Made by a program: the position numbers and the translations under genes. Source: an uncultured Haliea sp. (lineage in GTDB: Bacteria; Pseudomonadota; Gammaproteobacteria; Pseudomonadales; Halieaceae). Taken from it: DNA of 64,000 nucleotides. The DNA lies in contig CAMYIZ010000016.1 in the NCBI GenBank assembly GCA_947258585.1, forward strand, positions 76,085-140,084, in the 5' to 3' direction. The notes under the pieces were generated by a model that saw nothing but the letters and a program-made list of their open reading frames with translations, was not told the DNA's origin and did not search any database. Shown here in pieces: positions 44,379-54,449 of the stretch (position 1 is the first letter of the stretch; each line of letters opens with the position of its first letter).

Positions 44379-45085
44379 TGTCAGCCGCCGGCGAAGGCCG
44401 CATTGCAATCCTGATTTCCGGGCGCGGCTCCAATATGGAGGCCTTTCTGGAGGCCTGTGAACGTGGCTTGCTGCCCGCCCGGGTGTGCCTCGTGCTGAGC
44501 AACCGCGCCGACGCCAAGGGCCTCGCCAGCGCCCGCCAGGCCGGCGTGGAAACTGCCTGCATTGCCCACGGCGACTATCCGGACCGGCAAGCCTTCGACG
44601 CCGCCCTGGTCCTGCGCCTGCAACAGGCGCAACCCGACCTGGTCATCCTCGCGGGCTTCATGCGTATCCTGACCCCGGTATTTATCACACCTTTTGCCGG
44701 TAGATTATTGAACATTCATCCTTCATTGTTGCCAAAGTATCCCGGGTTGAACACGCACCAGCGGGCTCTGGATGCCGGCGACAGTGAGGCCGGCAGCACG
44801 GTTCACTTCGTGACCCCGGAACTGGACGGCGGTCCGCCGGTACTACAGGCCAGGGCGCCCATCCTGCCCGATGACACGGCAGACAGCCTGGCCGCGCGGG
44901 TTATCACCCTGGAACACGAAATCTACCCGCTGGCAGCGCTTTGGTTCCTGCAGGGGCGGTTGACGTTGAACGAACAAGGAGCATTTCTTGATGGCCAGAA
45001 GATTCCCGCGAGCGGCATCCTGTATCGGCCGCAGGATGCTGTACGCCACGATGCTGCTGACAGCGGCCAGCAGCGCATTGGCTGA
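44378..45085 (+). CDS. purN: Phosphoribosylglycinamide formyltransferase 1
   Basis: A 235-residue folate-dependent GAR transformylase of purine synthesis. It has ILISGRGSNMEAFLEA at the N-terminus, the catalytic Asn-His-Asp region (LAGFMRILTP, LNIHPSLLPKYPGLNTHQRAL) and STVHFVTPELDGGP. The coding sequence is about 20 residues longer than E. coli PurN, and this extra C-terminal part overlaps the beginning of the next gene by 95 bases. Confidence 0.95.
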   Translation: MSAAGEGRIAILISGRGSNMEAFLEACERGLLPARVCLVLSNRADAKGLASARQAGVETACIAHGDYPDRQAFDAALVLRLQQAQPDLVILAGFMRILTPVFITPFAGRLLNIHPSLLPKYPGLNTHQRALDAGDSEAGSTVHFVTPELDGGPPVLQARAPILPDDTADSLAARVITLEHEIYPLAALWFLQGRLTLNEQGAFLDGQKIPASGILYRPQDAVRHDAADSGQQRIG

Positions 45086-45767
45086 AGATACCGACCGGGC
45101 CCCCGCTGCCCTGCTGCAGCCCTATCAGGCCGAGTACACCACGACGGCGCGCGGCATGACAGTTACCCTCGAGCGTGAGCTCAAAACCGACGGCCAGGGC
45201 GGATACACGCTGACCAACGGCGGCAAGCTGCTGGTAGTAGGCTTCCACGAGGTTGCCGTATTCGAGGTCGACAACGCGCAGGTCAAACCGCGCTCCTACA
45301 TCTACCAGGGCACCGGGCTCATCAATCGCCGCCGCGAGGTACACTTCACCCCGGGCGCGGATACGGTCCGCAGCCTGTACAAGGAAGAGTGGTACGAGCT
45401 GCCCTACACAGAGGGCACCCTCGACCGCATGAGCCAACAGGAACAGCTGCGGCTACACCTGTTGACCAAGGAAAACCCGCGCGAAAACATCCTCGTGCGT
45501 ATCGCCGATGGCAAGCGGGTCAAGGACTATGAGCTGGTCTATGTCGCCGACGAGATCCTGGAAACGCCACTGGGGCCGGTGAACACGCTGCATTTCGAGC
45601 GCCTGCATGAGGACCCCGACCGGGAGTCCGACATCTGGTTTGCCCCTGACTGGGACTACCTGATGGTCAAGACCGTCCATATCGAGGACGACAAGCCGGT
45701 CGAAGTCCTGCTCTCGCAAGCCCGCATAGGCGGCGCCGAGGTCGTCGCCGCCGCCCCCGGGCGGTAG
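44991..45767 (+). CDS. DUF3108 domain protein, exported
   Basis: A 258-residue protein with an N-terminal signal (hydrophobic MLYATMLLTAASSALA) and a DUF3108 beta-rich domain (YQAEYTTTARGMTVTLERELK, WFAPDWDYLMVKTVHIED). DUF3108 proteins are periplasmic or outer-membrane associated and of unknown function. ATG 44991 follows AAGGAG with a 9-base spacer; TTG 44988 is an alternative. The whole ribosome-binding site and start lie inside purN in another frame. The purN-DUF3108 pairing is also seen in Pseudomonas. Confidence 0.87.
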   Translation: MARRFPRAASCIGRRMLYATMLLTAASSALAEDTDRAPAALLQPYQAEYTTTARGMTVTLERELKTDGQGGYTLTNGGKLLVVGFHEVAVFEVDNAQVKPRSYIYQGTGLINRRREVHFTPGADTVRSLYKEEWYELPYTEGTLDRMSQQEQLRLHLLTKENPRENILVRIADGKRVKDYELVYVADEILETPLGPVNTLHFERLHEDPDRESDIWFAPDWDYLMVKTVHIEDDKPVEVLLSQARIGGAEVVAAAPGR

Positions 45768-45777
45768 TTGCAGCGAC

Positions 45778-46344
45778 TCAGGCTCGCGGCAGGGTTACAC
45801 CGCGCTGGCCCTGATACTTGCCGCCACGGTCACGGTAGCTGATTTCGCAGACTTCGTCCGACTCGAAGAACAGCATCTGCGCCACGCCTTCATTGGCGTA
45901 GATCTTTGCCGGCAGCGTCGTGGTATTGGAAAACTCCAGGGTGACATGCCCCTCCCACTCAGGCTCCAGCGGCGTCACGTTGACGATGATGCCGCAGCGC
46001 GCATAGGTGGACTTGCCCAGGCAAATGGTGAGCACATTGCGCGGGATGCGGAAGTACTCCACCGTGCTGGCCAGGGCGAAGGAATTGGGCGGAATGACAC
46101 AGACTGCGCCATGCACATCGACAAAGCTGTTTTCGTCGAACGCCTTGGGATCTACCGTGGCGGAGTTGATGTTGGTGAACACCTTGAAATGCTCCGAGCA
46201 GCGCACGTCGTAACCGTAGCTGGAGGTGCCATAGGAGATCAACTTGCGCCCCCCGTCGGAGCGTACCTGGCCCGGTTCGAAAGGCTCGATCATGCCCTGT
46301 TCTTCCGCCATGCGGCGAATCCACTTGTCTGCCTTGATACTCAC
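45778..46344 (-). CDS. dcd: dCTP deaminase
   Basis: A 188-residue trimeric enzyme making dUTP from dCTP for thymidylate synthesis. Signatures: [44 protein letters not shown] and catalytic Glu in GHVTLEFSN. Length agrees with the family. It is 17 bases downstream of apbC, same strand, as in Pseudomonas. Confidence 0.96.
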   Translation of the reverse strand: MSIKADKWIRRMAEEQGMIEPFEPGQVRSDGGRKLISYGTSSYGYDVRCSEHFKVFTNINSATVDPKAFDENSFVDVHGAVCVIPPNSFALASTVEYFRIPRNVLTICLGKSTYARCGIIVNVTPLEPEWEGHVTLEFSNTTTLPAKIYANEGVAQMLFFESDEVCEISYRDRGGKYQGQRGVTLPRA

Positions 46345-46361
46345 CTGCGGGGTCGCTCCAT

Positions 46362-47177
46362 TCAGTCGTCGGACACACTGATTGTGGGAAAGGGCTGCAC
46401 GCCGCCGGGGCTGTCGCCCTCCAGGGCGGCCTCTATGGCCCGCGCCGCCTCCAGGTAGAGCCCGCTCTCCGCAGAGTCCGGCGCAACCGCGACCGTCGGT
46501 GTGCCGGCGTCGGTCTGTTCGCGGATGGACAGCGCAAGAGGCAGGCTTGCCAGCAGGGGAACGCCGTATTCGCGCGCTACCCGTTCACCACCGGCACTGC
46601 CAAAAATGTGTTCGGCGTGACCGCACTGGCTGCAGATATGCACCGCCATGTTCTCGACGATACCCAGGATCGGCACATCGACCTTGCGGAACATTTCGAT
46701 CCCCTTCTGGGCATCCAGCAGGGCTATGTCCTGGGGCGTGGTGACAATCACCGCACCCGCCACTGTCGCCTTCTGCGACAGGGTCAACTGGATATCGCCG
46801 GTTCCCGGCGGCATGTCGATCACCAGAAAATCCAGCTCACCCCACAGGGTCTGCTCCAGCATCTGCACCAGGGCGCCGCCCGCCATGGGTCCGCGCCAGA
46901 CCATCGGTGTCCGCTCGCTGGCCAGATACCCCATGGACATGGTTTTCAGGCCATGGGCCACTATCGGCAACAACCACTGGCCATCCTGCTGCTCGGGCTT
47001 GGTACCCTCGGCAATGCCGAGCATGCGCTGCTGGCTGGGTCCGTAGATATCGGCATCGAGCAAGCCGACGCGGGCACCGAGGGCCTGCAGGGCGAGGGCG
47101 AGGTTGACCGCGGTGGTCGATTTGCCGACCCCGCCCTTGCCGGAGGCGACGGCGATGATGTGCTTGATCTTGTTCAT
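46362..47177 (-). CDS. apbC: Iron-sulfur cluster carrier ATPase, Mrp/ApbC, short form
   Basis: A 271-residue P-loop NTPase that carries and delivers Fe-S clusters. The deviant Walker [12 protein letters not shown] opens the protein, followed by DADIYGPSQ, the family motif [18 protein letters not shown] and the cluster-binding CxxC (HICSQCGH). The N-terminal MIP18/DUF59 domain found in full-length E. coli Mrp (about 370 residues) is absent; upstream sequence in frame does not encode one. ATG 47177 is chosen; the open frame far beyond it is antisense to metG. Divergent from metG. Confidence 0.93.
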   Translation of the reverse strand: MNKIKHIIAVASGKGGVGKSTTAVNLALALQALGARVGLLDADIYGPSQQRMLGIAEGTKPEQQDGQWLLPIVAHGLKTMSMGYLASERTPMVWRGPMAGGALVQMLEQTLWGELDFLVIDMPPGTGDIQLTLSQKATVAGAVIVTTPQDIALLDAQKGIEMFRKVDVPILGIVENMAVHICSQCGHAEHIFGSAGGERVAREYGVPLLASLPLALSIREQTDAGTPTVAVAPDSAESGLYLEAARAIEAALEGDSPGGVQPFPTISVSDD

Positions 47178-47240
47178 GGCGGGCCGGAGTCTGTCGGTCA
47201 GTGAATGGGTCGCGCCGGAAGGCCGCAACTCGCGGCCGCC

Positions 47241-47269
47241 AGTATAGGGAGTTGCCGTGGAATGGACAA
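47241..47269 (-). promoter_or_regulatory. Predicted promoter for apbC-dcd
   Basis: On the minus strand TTGTCC (47269-47264) and TATACT (47246-47241) are separated by exactly 17 bases. The start of transcription would lie about 55 bases before the apbC ATG. It reads away from metG. Confidence 0.5.
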
Positions 47270-47342
47270 TGACCGGCGTGAAACCGGGGCGCAAAACCGC
47301 TATAGTAGCGCCCCTTTTTTCTCGCATGGAATGTTCAAGCCG

Positions 47343-49010
47343 ATGCCCGACAGCAGCGCGCGCAAGATCCTGGTAACCAGCGCCCTCCCCTATGCCAATG
47401 GTTCCCTGCATCTGGGGCACCTGCTGGAGATGGTGCAGACCGATATCTGGGTCAGGTTCCAGAAATCCCGGGGCAATGACTGCCTGTACGTCTGCGCCGA
47501 CGATGCCCACGGCACCGCCATCATGCTGACCGCGGAGAAACTGGGCATCAGCCCGGAGGAGCAGATTGCCCGGATCAAGGCCGAGCACGAGCGGGACGCC
47601 GCCGGATTCCATATCGGCTTCGACAATTACTACAGCACCCACTCGGAAGAAAACCGCAACTGGAGCGAGGAAATCTACCGGCGCCTGAAGGCCAATGGCC
47701 ACATCGCCAGCCGCGCTATCGTCCAGGCCTTCGACCCGGAAAAGGAACTGTTCCTGGCCGACCGCTTCATCAAGGGCACCTGCCCCCGCTGCAAGACCCC
47801 GGACCAGTACGGCGACAACTGCGAGGCCTGCGGTGCAACCTACACGCCAGCGGACCTTATCGACCCGGTCTCGGCCATCTCTGGCGCCCGCCCGGTGCAG
47901 AAGGAGTCGACCCACTTCTTTTTTACCCTGCCAGCCCTGGCGGACATGCTGAAGGCCTGGATTGGCTCGGGCACCTTGCAGCCGCAGATTGCGAACAAGC
48001 TGCGGGAGTGGACTGACGCCGGGCTCCAGGAATGGGACATCAGCCGCGATGCGCCCTACTTCGGCTTCGAAATCCCCGGTGAGCCCGGCAAGTTCTTCTA
48101 TGTCTGGCTGGATGCCCCCATCGGCTATATCGCCAGCTTCCAGAACTATTGCCAGCGCAGCGGCCGCGACTTCGACAGCTACTGGCAGGCGGACGCCAAT
48201 GCCGAGCTGTACCACTTCATCGGCAAGGACATTATCAACTTCCACGGCCTGTTCTGGCCCGCGATGCTGCACTCCGCGGGCCTGCGCACGCCGACTGCGA
48301 TCTACGCCCACGGCTTTCTGACCGTCAACGGCACCAAGATGTCCAAGAGCCGCGGCACCTTCATCAAGGCCGGTACCTACCTGGAGCACCTGGACGCCGA
48401 GTACCTGCGCTACTACTTCGCCGCCAAGCTCAGCGCCGCCGTCGACGACATCGACCTCAACCTGGAGGACTTCGTGCAGCGGGTCAACGCCGATGTGGTC
48501 GGCAAGATCGTCAACATTGCCAGCCGCTGTGCGGGTTTCCTGCGCAAGGGTTTCGACAACACCACCGCCGGCAACTGCGCGGAACCGGCCCTGCTGCAGG
48601 CTTTCCTCGACGAAGGCGAGGCCATTGCCCGCGCCTACGAGGAGCGGGAGTTCAGCAAGGCCATCCGCGCCATCGTTGCCCTGGCGGACCGCGCCAACCA
48701 GTACATCGACGACAAAAAGCCCTGGGTACTGGCCAAGGAGGGCGGCCGCGAGCAAGAAGTCCACGCCGTTTGCAGCATGGGGATCAATCTGTTCCGGGTC
48801 CTGATGACCTACCTCAAACCCGTACTGCCGGCCATGGCTGATCGCTCCGAAGCATTCCTGCAGTGCTCACTGGACTGGACGGCGCTGGACGGACCACTGC
48901 TGGCACACCAACTGGCACCCTTCCAGCCGCTGCTGACGCGGGTAGACCCGGGCGCCGTGGAATCGATGCTGGACGCCAGTGCGGAACAGGCAAAAACCGG
49001 TCTGGCCTGA
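47343..49010 (+). CDS. metG: Methionyl-tRNA synthetase, lacking the C-terminal dimerisation domain
   Basis: A 555-residue class I aminoacyl-tRNA synthetase. HIGH motif is HLGH in [17 protein letters not shown], the KMSKS loop is [10 protein letters not shown], and four cysteines of the zinc knuckle are present (CPRC and CEAC). The catalytic core and anticodon helix bundle are complete ([23 protein letters not shown]). The EMAP-like tRNA-binding C-terminal domain of E. coli MetG (677 residues) is missing, and no remnant follows the stop. ATG 47343 is preferred; ATG 47331 is possible. Confidence 0.95.
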   Translation: MPDSSARKILVTSALPYANGSLHLGHLLEMVQTDIWVRFQKSRGNDCLYVCADDAHGTAIMLTAEKLGISPEEQIARIKAEHERDAAGFHIGFDNYYSTHSEENRNWSEEIYRRLKANGHIASRAIVQAFDPEKELFLADRFIKGTCPRCKTPDQYGDNCEACGATYTPADLIDPVSAISGARPVQKESTHFFFTLPALADMLKAWIGSGTLQPQIANKLREWTDAGLQEWDISRDAPYFGFEIPGEPGKFFYVWLDAPIGYIASFQNYCQRSGRDFDSYWQADANAELYHFIGKDIINFHGLFWPAMLHSAGLRTPTAIYAHGFLTVNGTKMSKSRGTFIKAGTYLEHLDAEYLRYYFAAKLSAAVDDIDLNLEDFVQRVNADVVGKIVNIASRCAGFLRKGFDNTTAGNCAEPALLQAFLDEGEAIARAYEEREFSKAIRAIVALADRANQYIDDKKPWVLAKEGGREQEVHAVCSMGINLFRVLMTYLKPVLPAMADRSEAFLQCSLDWTALDGPLLAHQLAPFQPLLTRVDPGAVESMLDASAEQAKTGLA

Positions 49011-49053
49011 TCCCCGGCGGACTAATGATTATAAGCTTATCCCTGTCAGGCGA

Positions 49054-49082
49054 TTGTTTCCCGGGGGATAACTACTTACCAT
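49054..49082 (+). promoter_or_regulatory. Possible promoter for rsxABCDGE
   Basis: TTGTTT (49054-49059) and TACCAT (49077-49082) are spaced by 17 bases, in the 108-base gap between metG and rsxA. The -10 is imperfect. A 10-bp palindrome ATAAGCTTAT lies just upstream. Confidence 0.3.
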
Positions 49083-49118
49083 TGCGAGTAACCTGGCAGA
49101 CTCCGTGACAATGACACC

Positions 49119-49697
49119 GTGCTGGCCGACTATTCCATCCTGCTGATCGGGGCTATCCTGGTCAACAACTTCGTTCTCGTACAGTTCCTCGGGCTGTGCC
49201 CGTTCATGGGTGTCTCCAACAAACTGGAAACCGCCATGGGCATGTCCATGGCCACCACCTTTGTCCTCACCCTGGCCTCCGCCTGCAGCCACCTGACCTA
49301 CTACCTGTTGCTGGAACCACTGGGCCTGGAATACCTGCGCACCATATCCTTCATCCTGGTGATCGCCGTGGTGGTGCAATTCACCGAGATGGTTGTGCGC
49401 AAGAGCAGCCCGCTGCTGTACCGGGTGCTCGGTGTCTACCTGCCGTTGATAACCACCAACTGCGCCGTACTGGGCGTGGCCCTGCTCAATATCAACCGCG
49501 ACCACAGTTTTTTGCAGGCGCTGTTTTATGGTTTCGGTGCGGCCCTCGGTTTCTCCCTGGTTCTGGTCCTGTTTGCGGCCATGCGCGAGCGGCTGGCGGT
49601 CGCCGATGTACCGGAACCGTTCCGCGGCGCGGCCATCGGCATGGTGACTGCGGGCCTGATGTCGCTGGCCTTCATGGGCTTTGCGGGACTGGTATAG
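49119..49697 (+). CDS. rsxA: Electron transport complex subunit RsxA
   Basis: A 192-residue inner-membrane subunit with six helices. The sequence is the canonical RsxA/RnfA type: [37 protein letters not shown] and [18 protein letters not shown], with the conserved Cys residues of the membrane-embedded iron-sulfur centre shared with RsxE. Start GTG 49119. First gene of rsxABCDGE, which couples electron flow between NADH and ferredoxin-like carriers to ion movement and, in E. coli, keeps SoxR reduced. Confidence 0.96.
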   Translation: MLADYSILLIGAILVNNFVLVQFLGLCPFMGVSNKLETAMGMSMATTFVLTLASACSHLTYYLLLEPLGLEYLRTISFILVIAVVVQFTEMVVRKSSPLLYRVLGVYLPLITTNCAVLGVALLNINRDHSFLQALFYGFGAALGFSLVLVLFAAMRERLAVADVPEPFRGAAIGMVTAGLMSLAFMGFAGLV

Positions 49698-49701
49698 GGC
49701 G

Positions 49702-50316
49702 ATGGCAGAGTTGATAGCGCAATATCCGCTGCTCGCCGCGCTGGTCGCGCTGGTGGGACTGGGTGCCCCTTTCGGCGCCCTGCTGGGATTTGCCGCCGTG
49801 CGCTTCCGCACCGAAGGCAACCCGATCGTGGACCAGATCAACGCCGTACTGCCCCAGACCCAGTGCGGCCAGTGCGGTTACCCCGGCTGCCGCCCCTATG
49901 CCGAAGCGATTGCCAATGGCGAGGCCATCAACAAGTGTCCCCCGGGAGGTGAAGCCGGCATCCAGGCCCTCGCGGACCTGCTGGATGTGGAAGCGCCGCC
50001 GCTGGATGCCGAGCACGGCGAAGAAAAGGTCAAATCCGTCGCCTTTATCCGCGAGGACGAGTGCATCGGCTGCACCAAGTGCATCCAGGCCTGCCCGGTG
50101 GACGCCATCCTCGGCGCCGCCAAGCAGATGCACACCGTCATTGTCAGTGAGTGCACCGGTTGCGACCTCTGCGTGGAACCCTGCCCCGTGGACTGCATCG
50201 ACATGATTCCGCTGGCGGAGGGCCTGCAGGCCTGGCACTGGCGCCTGCCGGAGCCGGCCAGTCGCAACCTCGACATCATAGCGACCGACAGTGAACCCAC
50301 CGAGCGTGCGGCATGA
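49702..50316 (+). CDS. rsxB: Electron transport complex subunit RsxB
   Basis: A 204-residue membrane-anchored ferredoxin. After one N-terminal helix ([24 protein letters not shown]) comes a four-Cys cluster (CGQCGYPGC then Cys in INKC) and two 4Fe-4S ferredoxin motifs ([12 protein letters not shown] and [12 protein letters not shown]). ATG 49702 starts 4 bases after the rsxA stop, and its end overlaps rsxC. Confidence 0.96.
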   Translation: MAELIAQYPLLAALVALVGLGAPFGALLGFAAVRFRTEGNPIVDQINAVLPQTQCGQCGYPGCRPYAEAIANGEAINKCPPGGEAGIQALADLLDVEAPPLDAEHGEEKVKSVAFIREDECIGCTKCIQACPVDAILGAAKQMHTVIVSECTGCDLCVEPCPVDCIDMIPLAEGLQAWHWRLPEPASRNLDIIATDSEPTERAA

Positions 50317-52055
50317 GGCGCGTCTACGGTTTCCACGGCGGCATCCACCCCGCCGAGAACAAGCACCAGTCCCTGCGCAGCCCGATCCGTGACGCGGGCA
50401 TCCCACCGCAACTGACCCTGCCTCTGTCCCAGCACATCGGTGCGCCGTCGCGGCCGCTGGTCCAGGTGGGTGAGCGGGTACTCAAGGGCCAGATGATCGC
50501 GGAAGCCAGCGGCTATGTCAGCGTGCCGCTGCATGCACCCAGCAGCGGGACCATCGCGGCCATAGAGGACCGGCCCATACCGCACCCGTCCGGCCTCAGC
50601 GCACCCTGCATTGTCATCGACTGCGATGGTCGCGATGAGTGGATCGAACACAGCGGGGTGGCGGACTTCCGCGATTGTGAGGCCACGGAGCTGCTGGAGC
50701 TGATTCGCAGCGCCGGAATCGCCGGCATGGGCGGAGCCGGGTTCCCGGCGGCGGTCAAGCTGGCGGGCAAGCCGGGGGCGTCGATCAGGACCCTGATCAT
50801 CAACGGCACTGAATGCGAACCGTACATCACCGCCGACGACATCCTGATGCAGGAGCGGGCGACGGAAATTCTCGAGGGAATCGCGATTCTGCGCCACCTC
50901 CTGCGCCCTGAGGACGTACTGCTCGGGGTCGAGGACAACAAGCCCGCGGCCATCGCTGCCCTGGAAGCGGCTGCAGCGGGTACGGGGGTGGAGGTGGTGA
51001 CCTTTCCCACCAAGTACCCGTCCGGCGGCGAAAAGCAGCTCATCGAGATCCTTACCGGCAAGCAGGTCCCCAGCGGCGGCCTGCCTGCGGATATCGGCAT
51101 TGTCTGCCAGAACGTCGGCACCGCGGTGGCCGTCAGCGACGCCATCCTGCGCGGGCGCCCGCTGCTCTCGCGCATCACCACAGTAACCGGGGAAGCGGTC
51201 GCCGAGCCGCAGAACTTCGAGGTCCTGCTGGGCACCCCCATGCAATACCTGCTGGATCTCGCCGGGTTCCGGCCCGAGCGCTGCGAGCGCCTGGTCATGG
51301 GTGGCCCCATGATGGGCTTCACTCTCGCCGGCACCCAGGTGCCCGTGGTGAAGACCAGCAATTGCCTGCTCGCCCCCGGCGTGACCGAGCTGCCGGCCCC
51401 GCCGCCAGCCCAGTCCTGCATCCGCTGCGGTCTCTGTGCCGAGGCCTGCCCCGCCAGCCTGCTGCCGCAGCAGTTGTTCTGGTTCGCCCAGGGCAAGGAG
51501 TTCGAGAAACTGGAACAGCACAACCTGTTCGACTGCATCGAATGCGGCGCCTGTTCCTGGGTCTGCCCCAGCCATATTCCGCTGGTGCAGTACTACCGTG
51601 CGTCGAAAGCGGAAATCCTGCTGCTGCGCCGCGACCATGAGCGCGCGGAACAGGCCCGGCTGCGTTTCGAGGCCCGTCAGGCCAGGATCGCGCGCGAAGA
51701 GGAAGAGCGCGAAGCAAAACGTGCGGCGCGCAAGCAGGCGGCCGAAAAGCGGGCGCAGCTGGCCGCGGCTGAGGGCGGCGAGGACCCCATCCAGGCGGCC
51801 ATAGAACGCGCCAAGGCGAAGAAAGCGGCCCAGCAGGCCAACGGCGACACGGCGTCGCCGGCCCCCGCGGTCGCACCGCTGGATGCGCTGCGGCAGAAGC
51901 TGGCCAAGTCGGAACAGCGCCTGGCCCAGGGCCGGGAAGCGGGTGAGGACGCGAAGATTATCAACGCCCTGGAAGCTACAGTTACGCGCCTGCAGGGCAA
52001 GCTGGCCGAGGCGGAAGCCGATGCGGCGAGCGCGACCGAGGCCGAGACCCGCTGA
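50313..52055 (+). CDS. rsxC: Electron transport complex subunit RsxC
   Basis: A 580-residue NADH- and FMN-binding subunit. Features: N-terminal barrel-like part, NADH/FMN region ([31 protein letters not shown]), and two 4Fe-4S motifs ([12 protein letters not shown] and [12 protein letters not shown]). After these the tail (about 440-580) is charged and Ala/Lys/Glu-rich, likely coiled coil, as in longer RsxC proteins but shorter than in E. coli (740). Overlaps rsxB and rsxD. Confidence 0.95.
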   Translation: MRRVYGFHGGIHPAENKHQSLRSPIRDAGIPPQLTLPLSQHIGAPSRPLVQVGERVLKGQMIAEASGYVSVPLHAPSSGTIAAIEDRPIPHPSGLSAPCIVIDCDGRDEWIEHSGVADFRDCEATELLELIRSAGIAGMGGAGFPAAVKLAGKPGASIRTLIINGTECEPYITADDILMQERATEILEGIAILRHLLRPEDVLLGVEDNKPAAIAALEAAAAGTGVEVVTFPTKYPSGGEKQLIEILTGKQVPSGGLPADIGIVCQNVGTAVAVSDAILRGRPLLSRITTVTGEAVAEPQNFEVLLGTPMQYLLDLAGFRPERCERLVMGGPMMGFTLAGTQVPVVKTSNCLLAPGVTELPAPPPAQSCIRCGLCAEACPASLLPQQLFWFAQGKEFEKLEQHNLFDCIECGACSWVCPSHIPLVQYYRASKAEILLLRRDHERAEQARLRFEARQARIAREEEEREAKRAARKQAAEKRAQLAAAEGGEDPIQAAIERAKAKKAAQQANGDTASPAPAVAPLDALRQKLAKSEQRLAQGREAGEDAKIINALEATVTRLQGKLAEAEADAASATEAETR

Positions 52056-53083
52056 TGAGTTTGATCAGGATCAGCTCCCCCCACGCCCACGGCGCCACCA
52101 GCACCAGCTCGGTAATGCGCCAGGTGCTGCTGGCCACCCTGCCCGGGATCGCGGTGCTGACCTATTTCTTCGGCTTCGGCACCCTGGTCAACGTCCTCTG
52201 GGCCTGCCTTGTGGGGGTCGCCTGCGAGACACTGGCAGTCTCCCTGCGCGGCCACTCCCCGGGTTTCTACCTGAAGGACTACAGCGTTCTGGTCACCTCG
52301 GTGCTGCTGGGTATCGCCCTGCCGCCCTACGCGCCCTGGTGGCTGATCGGCATCGGAGTCGCTGCGGCGGTGCTGATGGCCAAGCACCTCTACGGCGGCC
52401 TGGGCTTCAACCCCTTCAATCCCGCCATGGTCGGCTATGTTGTCCTGCTGATCTCCTTCCCCGTACAGATGACCGCCTGGGCGCCGCCGCGCGGACTGGC
52501 GGAGGTACCCGGCCTGTGGCAGGCCCTGCAAGCCTGTTTCCTGCCCGCCAGCTACGATGCGGTCACCATGGCAACGCCGCTGGACGTCCTGCGCCAGAAC
52601 GACGGCCTGCTCATGGAGGACCTCTGGCAGCAGACCGCACAGTTCGGCCGCTGGGCCGGCATCGGCTGGGAGTGGGCCAACCTGGCGTTTCTGGCCGGCG
52701 GGGCCTGGCTGCTCTACCGGCGGATCTTCACCTGGCATGCCCCGCTGGCCATGCTCGGCGCGCTGGCCCTGATGGCCGCCCTGTTTTACGACGGCGGCAG
52801 TTCCGCCAGCGGCGGCTCGCCGCTCTTCCACCTGCTCAGCGGCGCCACCATGTTCGGCGCCTTCTTCATCGTCACAGACCCGGTGTCTTCGGCGGTCTCT
52901 GTGCGTGGCCGCCTGGTATTCGGTGCCCTGATCGGCGTGCTGGTCTACCTGATCCGGGTCTGGGGCAACTACCCCGACGCCGTGGCCTTCGCGGTACTGA
53001 TTGCCAATTTCGCTGCACCCTTCATCGACCACTATACCCAGCCCCGCAGCTACGGCCACCGCAAGACCGGAGGCAAGCCCTGA
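52055..53083 (+). CDS. rsxD: Electron transport complex subunit RsxD
   Basis: A 342-residue inner-membrane flavoprotein. Several membrane helices are present. The covalent FMN threonine is in the motif SGATMFGAFFIVTDPVSSAV, as in RnfD/NqrB. GFNPFNPAMVGYVVLL is also typical. Start overlaps the rsxC stop by one base, and its stop overlaps the rsxG start. Confidence 0.96.
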   Translation: MSLIRISSPHAHGATSTSSVMRQVLLATLPGIAVLTYFFGFGTLVNVLWACLVGVACETLAVSLRGHSPGFYLKDYSVLVTSVLLGIALPPYAPWWLIGIGVAAAVLMAKHLYGGLGFNPFNPAMVGYVVLLISFPVQMTAWAPPRGLAEVPGLWQALQACFLPASYDAVTMATPLDVLRQNDGLLMEDLWQQTAQFGRWAGIGWEWANLAFLAGGAWLLYRRIFTWHAPLAMLGALALMAALFYDGGSSASGGSPLFHLLSGATMFGAFFIVTDPVSSAVSVRGRLVFGALIGVLVYLIRVWGNYPDAVAFAVLIANFAAPFIDHYTQPRSYGHRKTGGKP

Positions 53084-53727
53084 TGCGTATCCTGGGATCC
53101 ATCACCCGCAACAGCGCCCTGCTGGCACTGTTTGCCCTGCTCACCGCATTCCTGATCGCCGGGACCTGGCTGCTGACCGGGGACACCATCGCGGCGGAGC
53201 GGCGCAAGGCAGAGGAACGAGCGCTGCTGGAAATCATTCCCCGGCAACGCCACGACAACAGCATGCTCGACGACACCCGCCTGCTGCCAGCTGGCAGTCA
53301 CGGGCTGGGACTGCGCGAGGATCGGCCGCTGTACATCGCGCGCCTGGGCGGGCAACCAGTGGCCGTCATCGTGCCGGTGGTGGCACGCGACGGCTACAGT
53401 GGCGATATCGAGCTTATCGTGGGGGTGAACGCCGACGGCAGCATAGCCGGCGTGCGGGTGCTCGGCCACCGGGAGACCCCGGGCCTGGGCGACAAGGTAG
53501 AGCTGAAGAAATCAGACTGGCTACTGGATTTTGATGGCCGCTCCCTGACCAGGCCCGAGCCCGCCCGCTGGGCAGTGCGCAAGGACGGCGGCGTTTTCGA
53601 CCAGTTTACCGGCGCCACCATTACGCCGCGGGCCGTGGTTGCGGCAATCCTGCGGGCGTTGCAGTATGTCGACAGCGAACGGGACAGCCTGTTTGCCAGC
53701 CCGGCACCTGCGGGAGAGACCCCATGA
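53083..53727 (+). CDS. rsxG: Electron transport complex subunit RsxG
   Basis: A 214-residue periplasm-facing flavoprotein. One N-terminal helix ([19 protein letters not shown]) precedes the FMN-binding domain, with [13 protein letters not shown] and the covalent-FMN motif TGATITP. ATG 53083 is preferred because it overlaps the rsxD stop; an open frame continuing far upstream is antisense/out of frame to rsxC-rsxD. Confidence 0.95.
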   Translation: MRILGSITRNSALLALFALLTAFLIAGTWLLTGDTIAAERRKAEERALLEIIPRQRHDNSMLDDTRLLPAGSHGLGLREDRPLYIARLGGQPVAVIVPVVARDGYSGDIELIVGVNADGSIAGVRVLGHRETPGLGDKVELKKSDWLLDFDGRSLTRPEPARWAVRKDGGVFDQFTGATITPRAVVAAILRALQYVDSERDSLFASPAPAGETP

Positions 53728-54437
53728 GCACACCAAGTTATCGCGAACTGACTCTCAACGGGCTGTGGAAGAACAACCCAGCGCTGGTGCAGTTGCTGGG
53801 ACTTTGCCCGCTGCTGGCGGTCACCGGCAGTGTGGTCAATGCCCTGGGGCTGGCAGCGGCCACCACGCTGGTGCTGGTTTGCTCCAATACCGCAGTATCC
53901 CTGATCCGCAATGTCGTCTCCGACGCCATACGCCTGCCCGTATTTGTCATGATTATCGCCTCCGCCGTCACCTGTGCGGAACTATTGATGCAGGCCTTCG
54001 CCTTCGAGCTGTACCAGATCCTCGGGATCTTCCTGCCCCTTATCACCACCAACTGCACCATCCTCGGCCGGGCGGATGCCTTTGCCAGCAAGCACGCTAT
54101 CGGGCCCGCCCTGTACGACGGCCTGCTCATGGGCCTGGGTTTCGGGGTCGTGCTGGTGCTGCTGGGGGCTCTGCGCGAGCTGCTGGGCACCGGGGCGCTG
54201 TTCGCTGACATGGAGCTTCTGCTGGGACCCATGGCCGCCAACTGGGAGCTGGTACTGGTGGCGGACTACCAACCCTTCCTGCTCGCCATCCTGCCGCCGG
54301 GAGCGTTCATATTTACCGGGCTGCTCATCGCCGGCAAAAACCTCGTAGACCGTCAGATCAAGCGCCGCCAGGATGCACTCAGGAGCAAGCCGGTCAAGGG
54401 CGCCAAGCGGGTGAGAGTGACCGGCACTATCAGCTGA
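53724..54437 (+). CDS. rsxE: Electron transport complex subunit RsxE
   Basis: A 237-residue inner-membrane subunit that pairs with RsxA. Typical stretches are [26 protein letters not shown] and [20 protein letters not shown], with the Cys residues of the RsxA/E iron-sulfur centre. Its start overlaps rsxG. The endonuclease III gene nth that follows rsxE in E. coli is absent here. Confidence 0.96.
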   Translation: MSTPSYRELTLNGLWKNNPALVQLLGLCPLLAVTGSVVNALGLAAATTLVLVCSNTAVSLIRNVVSDAIRLPVFVMIIASAVTCAELLMQAFAFELYQILGIFLPLITTNCTILGRADAFASKHAIGPALYDGLLMGLGFGVVLVLLGALRELLGTGALFADMELLLGPMAANWELVLVADYQPFLLAILPPGAFIFTGLLIAGKNLVDRQIKRRQDALRSKPVKGAKRVRVTGTIS

Positions 54438-54449
54438 TCGGGGCAGACC

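Noticed and set aside
47178-48764. Extension of the apbC frame far upstream, antisense to metG
   Set aside because: The added part shows no DUF59 or other domain, and the protein aligns with ApbC only from the P-loop on.
49022-49044. Possible Fur box upstream of rsxA
   Set aside because: The AT-rich stretch around ATAAGCTTAT matches the 19-bp Fur consensus only if bases are inserted, so it is not supported.
49008-49118. Frameshift as the reason for the short MetG
   Set aside because: All three frames after the stop lack similarity to the EMAP-like domain and the gap is only about 110 bases before rsxA.
49896-51638. A 580-codon frame antisense to rsxB/rsxC
   Set aside because: Same reason: shadow of a conserved gene with no independent coding evidence.
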